Source of the DNA: Dasypus novemcinctus
Lineage: Eukaryota > Chordata > Mammalia > Cingulata > Dasypodidae
Assembly: GCF_030445035.2 (NCBI RefSeq)
Contig: NC_080698.1
Span: 5,091,501-5,155,500, forward strand
Reading direction: 5' to 3'
DNA: 64,000 nucleotides
Part shown: positions 1 to 10,614 of the stretch, piece by piece
Layout of the letters: every line of letters begins with the position of its first letter
How positions within the stretch are numbered: position 1 is the first letter of the stretch
The notes under the pieces: generated by a model
Databases searched by the model: none
Seen by the model: only the letters and a program-made list of their open reading frames with translations
Told to the model about the DNA's origin: nothing
Translations under genes and position numbers: made by a program

Positions 1-405
1 GATTTATTTATTTATTTATTTCTCTCCCCTTCGCTCCCCCCACCCCAGTTGTCTGTTCTCTGTGTCTATTTGCTGCGTCTTCTTTGTCCACTTCTGTTGT
101 CAGCAGCACAGGAATCTGTGTTTCTTTTTGTTGCATCATCTTGTTGTGTCAGTTCTCCGTGTGTGCAGCACCATTCCTGGGCAGGCTGAACTTTCTTTTG
201 TGCTGGGCGGTTCTCCTTACGGGGCGCACTCCTTGCGCGTGGGACTCCCCTACGCGAGGGACACCCCTGCGTGGCACGGCACTCCTTGCGCGCATCAGCA
301 CTGCGCATGGGCCAGCTCCACACGGGTCAAGGAGGCCCGGGGTTTGAACTGTGGACCTCCCATGTGTAGGTGAATGCTCTATCCGTTGAACCACAACCGC
401 TTCCT
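1..405 (-). repeat. DAS-III-type SINE, tail cut by window start
   Basis: The block reads in reverse: a (TTTA)n/T-rich tail at the window edge, a long unique body, and a tRNA-like head ending near 405 (reverse of a GAAGCGG-type start). The B-box (reverse of GGTTCAAAC) lies near 340. The same body recurs over 15 times in the window. The head is somewhat mutated, so this is not the youngest copy. No protein is encoded; open frames across it are accidental. Confidence 0.92.
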
Positions 406-1206
406 GCCATATACTTTGTAAAAGCATCTGAAATAATCCACTAAGATTAAGAGGATCAACACACCCACTCCCTTGGAGGCTCTGTGTCCAGGGAACTGGC
501 ACAGGTCACGCCACTGGGGCTGGCAGCCCCGCCCTGGCCGTGGTTGACCAGCCTGCCCAGGGGACCTGTCCCTCTGGGGCATCTGCAGTCCACACAGTAG
601 GTTTTGCACAGATTCTGGAAACAGAACACGCAGGAGCCCATGGAGGGGTCTCGGGCACCCAGCGCCTCCGCCCTCTGGTGCTGGTCACCCTGATGCATCC
701 CCGGGGCACCCCGCCCAGGCGGCGAGCACTCGGCCATCCCCTGGGCCCAGGCCGGCGGCCTCCCCCCTCCTCATCCACTCTCCGTCCCGCCCTCAGCCTC
801 TCCAGCCCACAGCTCAGACTACCTCCACCCTGCGCTCCTTCGGAGGGTAGAAACCAGGAGCGTGTGGTTCCGTGCGCTCTTCCTGGTGCGTTATCCGCGG
901 GGTCTGCCCTTGACAGGCATTTTTGGGGTTCACTCAGGAGCAGCTGCTAGGGTGGGATCGGAAGATGGGGTGGAGCTGGGCAGGGCACGGGCCAGGGGCC
1001 CTCCCGGGGGCGTCCCCTGCTGGGGCTGGCCTCGCACCCCCAAGGTTTCTTTTCTCCTCTCCCTGCCTAAAGACGGGCCCTCGGGTGTCCTGGAAGTCAA
1101 CTTTCTGAGGCCACTGAGTCTTCTATTGCAGGGGCAGCCATTCCAGAGCACTCGGGGCCCCTGAGGGACCCATCTTGGAGCACCAGCGGATGTGTACCTC
1201 CACGGG
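406..1206. other. Unassigned GC-rich sequence
   Basis: About 800 bases of GC-rich sequence containing a 136-codon open frame at 540-950. The frame is proline- and arginine-rich, matches no family I recognise and has overlapping open frames on the other strand, as expected from GC-rich composition. I see no splice-site framework or repeat here. Confidence 0.5.
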
Positions 1207-1278
1207 TTGGGGTTAGGGTTAGGGGTTAGGGGTTAGGGTTAGGGGCTAGGGGTTAGGGTTAGAGTTAGGGTTAGGGTG
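1207..1278 (+). repeat. Interstitial telomeric-type repeat (TTAGGG variants)
   Basis: About eleven head-to-tail units of TTAGGG and TTAGGGG with one GGGCTAGGGG and one TTAGAG variant. TTAGGG is the vertebrate telomere repeat. The degeneracy and the ordinary flanking sequence indicate an internal site and not a chromosome end. Confidence 0.88.
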
Positions 1279-1794
1279 CCCCTTCCCACGGCCCAGGAGG
1301 CAGCCCTGGGCCCCACAGCCCACACCTCAGCTGTCCCTGCTTCTCAGCCAGCGGGCCACCTGCCCAGCGCCTTCACATGCTCCTCGCCCTCAGCGCTGGT
1401 TCTGGTGCAGACACTTGAAGCCACCACCTGGGCCGCTTGAGGGTCGGGTTGATGATGGCTGGTGGTCAGCCAGGTGGACAGCCAGTAGCAAGCGCGAGGC
1501 CCGCTCTCCTCCGCTGCATCTCCCTCACGAGGGCTTAGCGCCTGCCTGCGCCCAGCCTCCTTTCTGGAGGGGAAGGCCGCAAGCCTCCACACTCCCGGCT
1601 GTCCTCTGCTCTGAAGAGCCAGCAAGAAGGCCAGGGCTCCTTGCCAGCCGCTGCCAGTTTTGCTGGGGGTCTGAGGTGCCTGCCCTGTGCTGGGGACTTG
1701 TGTTGGTCTGAGACCACATATACCCAGGAAATCAGGTTCTTAGAGCTGAGCCCTTTATGTGGATATGAACCTATGGTGGGCAGGGCCTTGGATT
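1279..1794. other. Unassigned sequence
   Basis: GC-rich up to about 1700, then AT-richer. No repeat family or credible exon recognised. Confidence 0.45.
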
Positions 1795-1811
1795 AGGTTA
1801 CCTTTTATTTT

Positions 1812-2214
1812 TAAGATTTATTTATTTATTTCTCTCCCCTCCCCCCCCCCGGTTGTCTGTTCTCTGTGTCTATTTGCTGCGTCTTCTTTGTCTGCTTCTG
1901 TTGTTGTCAGCAGCACGGGAATCTGTGTTTCTTTTTGTTGCATCATCTTGTTGTGTCAGTTCTCCGTGTGTGCAGCACCATTCCTGGGCAGGCTACACTT
2001 TCTTTCGCGCTGGGTGGCTCTCCTTACGGGGCACACTCCTTGCACGTGGGGCTCCCCTATGTGGGGGACACCCCTGCGTGGCAGGGCACTCCTTGCGCGC
2101 ATCAGCACTGCGCATGGGCCAGCTCCACACGGGTCGAGGAGGCCCAGGGTTTGAACCGCGGACCTCCCATGTGGTAGACGGACGCCCTAACCACTGGGCC
2201 AAGTCTGCCGCCCC
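1812..2214 (-). repeat. DAS-III-type SINE
   Basis: Reverse-oriented full-length copy: tail AAGATTTATTTATTT at 1812, head ending GCCGCCCC near 2213. It is bounded by a TSD, TAGGTTACCTT at 1795-1805 and again at about 2215-2225, which shows target-primed insertion. Confidence 0.95.
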
Positions 2215-2328
2215 TAGGTTACCTTATTTAATGGACATTTGATTAGGGCATTTTGATTAGGTTACTTTAGTTAAGTGCTAGAGATGCTAGAAAGAAAGTA
2301 AAATTAGTGGAAATCTAATGTACCCTGC

Positions 2329-3249
2329 TGCGGTCACCCCTCAGGCTGAAGTGTGGTTTGCTGGCCTGGCAAGGGGCGGAGGCCGCGGTAGGCCTATTCC
2401 AAACCGCTGCCCCCATAATAGGGTGGTTGGTCGGGCCCACCGCCACCCCTGAAGGAAGCTCGGCATGAGCGCAGAGTGCCCTCGGGTCTCCCCTTCTCGG
2501 CAGCCATGCTTCCGCGGCCGCCCCTCCTCCCGGATGGCGCCACACGATGCCTTGTGGGGCGGCACCCTTCTTCTTCTTTCTCACTGCGCAGGCACAGGGC
2601 GGAAAAATCCAGTCTGCCCTTTTCCCTCCCCCCGACAGCAGCAACAGCCAGGCGTGGGCGGAAAAATCCAGTCTGCCCTTTTCCCTTCCCCCCGACAGCA
2701 GCAACAGCCAGGCGTGGGCGGGAAACTCAAGTCTGCCCTCTACCCCAGCAACAGCAGCCACCAATCCCTAAACCCTGCCCCTTCCCCCAGCAACAGCAAC
2801 AGCCAATCCCTAACCACCACCCCTCCCCAGTCCAGTACCTCCCACTGACCTTTCTCCGACAACCAATCAGAACAGGGCGTGGCTTTGACCAATCAGCCTT
2901 CCCCAGCCCCTATAAAACTGTTGCCTCTCCCTCAATAAAGTTGGACTTGCGTGTTTACCTTGTCTCCGTGGTAGTTCTTCTGCCGTGCGCCCTCCAGTCC
3001 TGAGAGCCCCCGACAAGGGCCTGGCCTCCCTTGTCCCCAGTTCGTCACCTGCTTCTCCGGGCGACCCCTTCGTCGCCGGCTTTGCCGGGCGACCCCGTCA
3101 GCCGAACCGCACAAACCCTGTGAGACCGACCCCTCGTCTGCTGCCGGACCGACCCCTCGTCCCAAGTGGGACCGACCCCTCGTCCAGAGCTGGACCGACC
3201 CCTCGTCCGCAGCCAGACCCCACCTCTACCAACCGAGCAAACCGTCGCA
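2329..3249 (+). mobile_element. Solo LTR of an endogenous retrovirus (family A)
   Basis: A 921-bp LTR that begins TGCGGTCACC and ends GTCGCA (TG...CA). It is flanked by a perfect 6-bp TSD, CCCTGC at 2323-2328 and 3250-3255, so it is a single LTR left after recombination between the two LTRs of a provirus. U3 holds two full and one partial ~60-bp tandem units (about 2600-2740), two CCAAT boxes (2863, 2889) with a GC/CACCC-like box between, and a TATAAAA box at 2911. An AATAAA signal sits at 2934. The R-U5 part contains four copies of a 23-bp unit starting at 3124, 3147, 3170 and 3193. A second copy of the family lies at 52985-53918. A 6-bp duplication is compatible with several ERV classes, so the class is not assigned. 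Confidence 0.93.
2911..2939 (+). promoter_or_regulatory. LTR core promoter and polyadenylation signal
   Basis: TATAAAA at 2911-2917 is followed 17 bases later by AATAAA at 2934-2939, with CCAAT boxes 20-50 bases upstream. This is the standard U3/R arrangement of a retroviral LTR. Both motifs are intact, so residual promoter activity is possible but not shown. Confidence 0.7.
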
Positions 3250-3255
3250 CCCTGC

Positions 3256-4421
3256 TACTCTTCTTTAAGAGTGGTAAAAGAATAACCCTTTATTCCTTAC
3301 AGAGGTAATATATTTCATAATATTTACAGATATCTCCTGTTGGTTCTGTTTCCCTAGAAAATCCTAATACAATTACCATGACATATAAAATAGAAACTGA
3401 TTTTTTCCCCATTAATCTCCTTTAGGTTCAAGGGGTACACTCCTAGGGTTTAAAGTGGTTTTAAACTTGAGTTTTCTGGAGATCCTTCCACCCAGAGGAG
3501 TCTTTAACATCCTTGGCTGGGGCTGTCCTCAAATAGAATTTCAGAGGTTCTGTGTTCCATGAAGGTCGAGGTTTCCATTGAGTGAACACTGAGGCTTGTC
3601 CACTGGTCATAAAGTAGCGTTGCCCGATTAGGGAATGGGGTGATGGGGGATAGAGCAGAGTATTGCTGATCCAACTCACTATGCAAGGATTGAACCATGT
3701 CAACCCTCTATTCCAGCATGTTCTGAGCACAAGCACATATTTTTGGCAGAGCCTCGAAGTCTGAAAATTAGACCATCTTGCCTCTAAGATGCTCATAGTG
3801 TGATGGAAGATGGAACCAAACACACCCCAGAAGCAGGTTCTTATTCGCCTCTTCCTTTGTTTTATTGCCCCATGTCCCCTTTTTCCTCTCCCACACCACT
3901 TCTTTGGTATCACAGTAAACCTGCAGGATTAAAACATTTGCGGCGCGGGAGTCTCACATACCAGCAGTTTCTGTGTCCAGGAGGAAACCCTCAGTGAGCT
4001 CGGGCAGCTGCCACCGAAGAGTAGGGAGTCCTGTTCCTTCCTGCTGTGCAGAGGCAGGCAGCTGTGTCCTTGTACAGCAAGCAATCCTGGTGCCTTAGTG
4101 GCTGCTTGTCTTAAATTCCCTGAAATCTTTCATAAGACCAAATTGTTCCTTTGTACTTGGGATTTGGGATCTCTTCAATGTTCTTCAGTCAAAAGAGGAA
4201 CATCCTTCAGCACACAGAATGTACGTGGATTTGTCTGCTGACTGCTGACCACGTAGGACCTCAACTTCTACCAATAAAAGGAGACTAATTTTAGGAGATA
4301 CAGATTAGAGAGCATAAGTAACCTTGTATCTGATTCTTATTCCCTGCCCCTCAAGTCTATGTTTCTAGGAGAATAATCTTAGTGTCATGGTGGGATGGAG
4401 AAGGTCTCGGTCTTTAGGATT
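3256..4421. other. Unassigned sequence
   Basis: At about 3330-3375 the reverse strand reads like the end of a widely dispersed eutherian repeat (TTAGGATTTTCTAGGGAAAC), which I cannot name with confidence. The rest, including a 150-codon reverse open frame at 3461-3913, matches nothing I recognise. Confidence 0.4.
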
Positions 4422-4446
4422 AAAATTATTTTGTCACTACCTTTAG

Positions 4447-4803
4447 GGAGAGTGGACATACCTCAAGGAGTTGGGCACCTGCCTCCCACACGGGAGGTCC
4501 TTGGTTTGGTTCCTGGTGCCTCCTAAAGAAGACGAGCAAGACAGCGCGCTGATGCAAAGAGATGGTGTGAAGGGCTGGTGAGGCGAGATGATGCAGTGGG
4601 ATGACACAATGAAATGTCACAACAAGCGTGGCTCAAGGGATTGGGTGCCTCCCTTCCACATGGGAGGTCCCAGGTTAAGTTCCCAGTGTCTTCTAAAAGA
4701 AGACGCGCTGACACAGAGAGCACACAATGAACAGACAGAGCAGACCGCAAGCAGAAGCAACAAGGGGGTGGGGGAGAAATAAATCCATTAATTAATCTTT
4801 TTA
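4447..4803 (+). repeat. DAS-II-type dimeric SINE
   Basis: Two tandem tRNA-like units (about 4455-4540 and 4628-4700), each with a GGGAGGTCC(T/C) motif and the CTTCTAAAAGAAGACG-type linker, ending in an A-rich tail with AATAAATC. The flanks carry a TSD of about 25 bp (AAAATTATTTTGTCACTACC at the left, one mismatch at the right), starting at 4422 and 4804. Confidence 0.9.
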
Positions 4804-4828
4804 AAAATTATATTGTCACTACCTTCAG

Positions 4829-7800
4829 AAAATAAGGATATTTTCATTCATCATTTGTATAACCACCTAGAGCAAAGCCAACAGAGGTTAGGAAGGTAGC
4901 CAGTGCAGGAGGGAGACTGGCCTCAGCAACAAGTAGGTGATTCCTGTTCAGCTCAGGCAACAACGTGGGCCTGAAAAACCAGTCCTAGAGAAGGAAGAGA
5001 GAAGAGTGGAATCGGGGGACTTCAGTGCAGTTGAGAACCCTCTGGAGAGAAGCAGAGCTGGCAAGTGCAGCAGGGCTGGGGTGGTCATGAAAAGAAACTT
5101 GTGTGGTCCTGTTCATGCCTCTTGCTCGCGTCACCTGGGTGAGTCCCTGCCCGCCCCTTCCATGTTGGGTGGGCAGCATGAGACCAGGTCTCCAAGGAGG
5201 GCCAGGTAGACTCAGGGTGGTGAACAAAAACCACCAAACACCTCTGCTGGCCTGAAACAGGGAGAGGGCTGAGTCACGCTGTGCGGCAAGCGGCCCCTTC
5301 CAAACTGGGGCAGCCCAGGGGGAGTGTTCAGTAGCTCCGTCCAAGGCTGTGTCTGGGGGGTTCAAGGGTCAGTTGCTGGGCAGGGAGAGGGAAGGGGTCC
5401 TGGGGGTCGTGCCTCCCCCATCCCTTAGGCTCACCACAATTGAAGGAGAAGGAAACTGACTCACCCCATCCCAGGGCCCTTTAGCAGGTAGAGAACCTGC
5501 TACGCCCAGGGAAATAGCTCAGAGGCTAAATAACTAGACCTTCGAGAGGGCGCTCTGGTAAATGAGCACAAAGTGAACCACAGAAACCCTCTGAAACTAT
5601 TGTAACTAATTGGTCAATGGATGCTAGAGAAACTTGAGATAAGAAACACTGTGAGCAGCCTGGAGCAAGAGCAGGAAATCAGCATCAAGTGGAAATGAGA
5701 TAAGCACAAACACAGGGCATATATACAGAATATGTGGTAGTAGATAGAGCTGCAGAATGACGTGAAAAATCAGATGAAATGAAAAGCATAAAGAGAGCTG
5801 AAAAAAATCATAAGTTATGACCCATGTTTCCAATAACTGGGAAACAAAAGGGTATAGTGGGGACTATAGCTAAGAAGAGAGGGTTGGCCTGGTTGAGTAT
5901 CACCTGGTCTTCTGACTTTTCTTTTTCTCCCAAAGAAGCTAAAATTCCATTTTCTACCATTGGTCTCAATTTTCCTTAATTCTCTGCAGGACGAACAATG
6001 CCTCCATGGGTGACTGTGCCGTGGCCACTGCTCATGACCTCTACTCAAGCCAGCTTTCTTCTTCCTGACACATTGTCCGGTCTGCTCGGACATGCAATCA
6101 TTTGACCAAGGAAGGACAGGAGGCTGGACTGCATATCTCCCATCGAGACCAGATAATTCTTGAACTATATACTACATATGACTAATTTAATGACTATATT
6201 AAACGACATCTCTAAAATCACAGTGAACCATGCACACCTTTTGCATTTGGAGACAGTGTACTGTGAGCCCACACACAGCGGCCACGGGACACAGCCCACA
6301 GGAGCTGGGTGGGAGAGCCCGGCTGTTCCCAGTGGGCAGCAGCTTCGGCCCCTCCCGCGGCCCGGCCCGTAGCAGACGGCGTGGCTTTCAGGAAGACCTG
6401 TGAGGCCAGGCCTGCCGGCCACCCTGCGTGGCTGTTCTTTTCTTGTTCAAAAGCCTAAATCGTGTGACAGTCAGCTGGAGTCTTCCAAAGTCAGCATTTC
6501 ACAGGCCTCTCATCTTCTGCTTGTAGCTGACGTAGGGAAATTACGCGGCCCCCAAGAACCTTCTCTCTGGCTTGGAGGAAAGAGGCAATGAAGTTTGAGA
6601 ACAAACCTCAGCGCCCACCGCAGCTGGGCAGGGCTCCGCCAGCCTCTCGGTGAGCCCACCGGAATCGGCGGAGCCTGCAGTGAGACGGTCGATGGATTTG
6701 ACCAAGCAGCTGATGGGGAGGTGGAGAAGCACAGGTCATCGCAATCCAGGGAAGCGTGTTTCTTTTAAGAATTTGGGACTCTCCAAAACAACAAAGCAAA
6801 ACGGCCCTTTTTTATTGATCCCTCTTCTGCTCATCTTGGAAAACTGCTCTCAGTGGGTAGACAAGCTTCCCTCTGTGGCTGCTCCTCAGTGATGAATTAT
6901 TTTGAGCAGAAGTCGTGGCTGGCTCTCCACCTGCCCCAGGTAATGGTGGCAACACTTAGGAACAATGATGCTCACTACTGAGCCCTCCTCCCCGGCTAGG
7001 GTGACGGTCTCCAAGAGGGCTGGGGAGGGTCCCCACGCGCCTGTTTCTAACGGCTTGCAGCCTCTTCCAATCCACGGGGATAAACTGGGTGGGTTGGTGA
7101 ACCACCCAAAGTCACGGAACATCTCATGTGCATGTTTTTGGGGAGCCCATGTTTTACCAGATTCCCAGAGGTATTGGTGAAACCAAAAATGGTGAAAGCC
7201 ACAATTCTGGGTGTTTTGAGGGGTGGGGGGTGGGGGATGGAGCGTATGACACAAAGGAGCATGTTCCCAAGAGAGGGAAAGAACTGGAGTCTGTGTGTTT
7301 CTTCCACTGCCTGCCCTGCACAGTGGAAGCGCCGTCCCCCCTCGCGTGTCCATCGTGGGCCGCTGTGGCCGGCCGCTCGGCGAGCCTCACTGGGCTGGCT
7401 TAACCCTGGGGAGTGGGGAGCTCGGCTTTGACGTTCAGCACGTCCCCGGCTCTAACAGCTGTCGTTGGTGAGGCTATTTGAGGCTTCCTGTCCACCAGGC
7501 AAGTGGCGAGGGCGGCCCGAGAACCATTTTTATCTTCACAACGACCTTAAGGGATCGTACTACTCTTGTCACCAGAGCTAATAGGGACGGCAGGGCTTAT
7601 TCAAATGAAGGCAGCAGGAACTGCCAAGCTAACCTCCTCTGGGGGATCCGCTTTTAGAAAGAGGCTCCAGCAGCCTCAGCACCACCCCCTGGCGCCGGGG
7701 CGTTTAAGCCTGGGGTCTCTTCCTGTGTCCTCGCTTCCCTCCACTAGAGGGTGGGGGCCAAAAGCTGCTTTCTTCCCAGGATGCTCACCTGCAAAGAGGA

Positions 7801-8224
7801 CACAGAGAGGCTGTTCTGGAGGGTAGACATTTGCCTCTTAGTTTGAAAGAAGAGTTCTGAGAGGGAGTTTGAAGCATCCCCTAAACGCTCTCCGCACACT
7901 CCACGGGGCCTCAGCACAGTTCTGATGGAATATTTCCTATTTCCGCCAAATAATTCATCTCTTTCCTTTCCCTCCCTGGCTCACTCATCCCCCTTGTTCT
8001 GGGTTTTCACCTGCAGAGCACCTGAAAGATGTGCTCCTCCTCAGCAGGTGGTAACAGTTTCGAGGTGACAAGGCATTTCCTCCTGACAAAGTCTTTACAA
8101 AGTTCTCCTGAGGGTCTGCAGAGTCCCATGCCTTGATGTCGAGATGTGCAGTTACACAGAGGCCACAGAGGGCGCTGAAACAGATTATGGCTGAAATTGG
8201 TAAAAATTAAGAACATAACGGCCC
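4829..8224. other. Mostly unassigned single-copy sequence
   Basis: About 3.4 kb without a recognised gene. A weak MIR-like stretch on the reverse strand lies near 7520-7575 (TTATCTTCACAACGACC). No open frame over 155 codons exists, and overlapping frames on both strands indicate non-coding sequence. Confidence 0.45.
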
Positions 8225-8395
8225 TATATATATTTTAATATATATTTATTATAGAGAAGTTGTGAGCTTACACATCAATCGTATGTAAGCTACAGAATTC
8301 CCATGCTACACTCCTCCACCAACACCTTGCATTGCTGTGGAACTTTTGTTACAGATTATGAAAGAACATCCTATATACTCCCCTCTCATACACTT
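8225..8395 (-). repeat. L1 3'-UTR fragment
   Basis: The reverse strand resembles the mammalian L1 3' UTR (on the plus strand, TTTATTATAGAGAAGTTGTG, then ACAGAATTCCCATGCTACAC and CACCTTGCATTGCTGTGG). It is short and 5'-truncated, as is usual for L1 inserts. Confidence 0.65.
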
Positions 8396-9480
8396 TGTTC
8401 TTTTAAGAGAAATCCTGCTTGGGTATTCCTGCTGTTAACAATAGCTGGCACACACCTCCCCCAAGGCAGGCAGACAATCAAGTATAATTTGTCCCACTAG
8501 GAGCTGGCCCTTCAGATGCCACCTGTAGTGCTACAGTGAGACCTAAGAATCTGAGCCTGTGATGAGTTTTTCCTTTCTCAGTAGTGCAAGTTTACTGTGC
8601 GATATTTCTGTGGGAGCCACAAATGGAACTTTAGGGTACCTTTTCCAGCCTTAGACACTGAGACTTGACTCTGGTCTGTAGGCCTCTTCTAAAATCATAT
8701 ATACTTCAAGTATAAAATGCCTCTACCAGAACCGTGCCTCTTCTTTCTCATAGGAATTTAAGACATAACACGGTTGTCAGGTGGCCGGATCCTCTTCCTT
8801 CTCATCTGTCCCGGATGAAATCATCTCTAGTCTTGAGCTGCTTTATTCCGGGAGAGAACTAAAGTCCAAGTGTGAATCGTTCCCTGTGATGTGTGTTCAG
8901 GGCTCTTGGCAATTCCTTTAGACCATCAGAATGAGTTCTGGTTAAACTGAAGACAGTTTAAAACCTAACAGCCTGTCTCCTCCTGTTTCAAGGCTCCCGT
9001 TAGTAGCACCTGGGTTATCAGATTGCCCTACTTCCGTCAACCTTTTCTTTCAAACACATAGACAAGCACTAGCATGACTTATTTTTTGCATTGACAGAAA
9101 ACGCGACATCCCATTTACAAATAAGACAAAAATATCAAAGTGTTTCTTTAACTAAGCAGACTTTCACTCACTGTTTCTGTGTTTTCCGCGTATAGGAGGA
9201 ACTAGGGGAATGTCAGCTTCCCACCAAACTGAGCGGGGTCCGTCAGGCCAAAGATAGACCCCACAAGTCCGGCTCGGCGAGGCCTCGCCCTTGACGGTCA
9301 GAGGGGCGTCCTCTCTTTCGCAGAGTCCGAGCCTGTTCGTGACCTAAACCCTCATCCTTGGCGGAGGGAGGGGAGCGTGGTGCTTCCAAGGCTGGAATTC
9401 ATTCCTGCCACAAAGCGAGAGGGGTCTTTTATACCTCATGTCTCCCTGCTGATGGGGAGGGCACGGGAGGGGAGCGTGAT
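8396..9480. other. Unassigned sequence
   Basis: No recognised repeat or exon. The stretch 9230-9370 has several CpGs but is too short to call a CpG island. Confidence 0.4.
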
Positions 9481-9486
9481 TAAAAA

Positions 9487-9864
9487 GTGCAGTGCACAGG
9501 AGAGATCATCAAGGGACGGACATTCACGGTGTTTCCCAGCAGGGAGGAAGCGACCCTTGATGGCAACTATGTAAAACGAGCATTTACAATGTTTGTCAAT
9601 AGGGATGAAGTTACATCTTTACAGAAATTACATAAGGGAACTATTGATCTGAAAGTGGTCAAGCAGTTCACAGAGGAGATCATCCTTAGAGTTTCCAGGA
9701 GAGAAATCAAAGCATACAAGATTTACTTATCAGTCATGAGTGCAGAAACAGTTATTCATCAAGGCTCTCGTATACCTCTTAAGAAAGGAAATGCTGGTGC
9801 GACCAGAAGGGGAAAGAACTGGAAGGAATGTGGGAAAATGCAAAGCCTTTTATGCTGCAGGTGA
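9487..9864 (+). other. Unassigned open frame, probably not a gene
   Basis: A 125-codon frame rich in charged residues sits in ordinary AT-moderate sequence. It is less obviously compositional than the other open frames in the window. I recognise no domain, and no splice sites, Kozak context or polyadenylation signal clearly frame it. It lies just upstream of an L1 fragment but does not resemble L1 ORF1 or ORF2. It could be a chance frame or a piece of an unrecognised old repeat. Confidence 0.2.
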
Positions 9865-9916
9865 AGCAAAAGGTGCCGCTGGACTTACTATTAAACAATG
9901 TATAGACACAGGTTCA

Positions 9917-10605
9917 ATGCTATCTCAGTAAAAATCCCAACCGCCTTTTTTTGCAGAAATGGAAACGCCAATTATCAAATTTGTTTGGAAGGGTAAGGGG
10001 TCCCAAATAGCCAAAAAATGTCTTTAAAAAGAAGAACAAAGTTGGAGGACCCTCACTTCCTGACTTAAAAGCATATTACTTAGCTGCAGTGTTAAAAAAT
10101 AACCAAACAAGAAAAGAAACCCTGCATGGTACTTTCCCATAGATAGACCAATGGAACCAAATCAAGAACTTGGAAATAGACCCTCACATATATGGTCAAG
10201 TGATCTTTGTTTTTTTCTCTCTTTATTTTTCCTTTTCATTTTCTTGTTTTTTTCAAGTGATCTTTGGCAAGACTGTCAGGCCCACCCAGCTGGGCCAGAA
10301 CCTTCTGTTCAACAGACGGCGCTGGGAGAACTGGATCTCCATATCCAGAGGAGAGAAAGAGGAGCCCTATCTCACACCTTAAACAAAAATTAACTCAAAA
10401 TGGATCAAGGACCTAAATATCAAATCTACAACCATAAAACATCCAGAAGGAAATATAGGGAAGCATCTTCAAGATGTTGTGGGTGGTGGTAGTATCTTAA
10501 ATCTTATACCCAAAGCATGAGCAATGACCGCCTCAAAATTAAACACTTTTGTTCTTCAAAAGGCTTTGTCAAGAAAGTACAAAGTTGGATGGCTTATTTT
10601 GAAAA
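9917..10605 (+). mobile_element. Old L1 ORF2 fragment
   Basis: Plus-strand similarity to the 3' third of L1 ORF2. It runs from ATCCCAACCGCC and GCAGAAATGG, through TTTGTTTGGAAGGGTAAGGGG (about 9979) and ACTTCCTGACTTAAAAGCAT, to CTTCAAAAGGCTTTGTCAAG (about 10555). The same order is seen in the two larger L1s at 16.4-17.0 kb and 32.5-33.6 kb. A local T/C-rich expansion lies near 10205-10255, and the fragment ends at an A-tract at about 10600. Frames are broken. Confidence 0.85.
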
Positions 10606-10614
10606 AAAAAAAAG

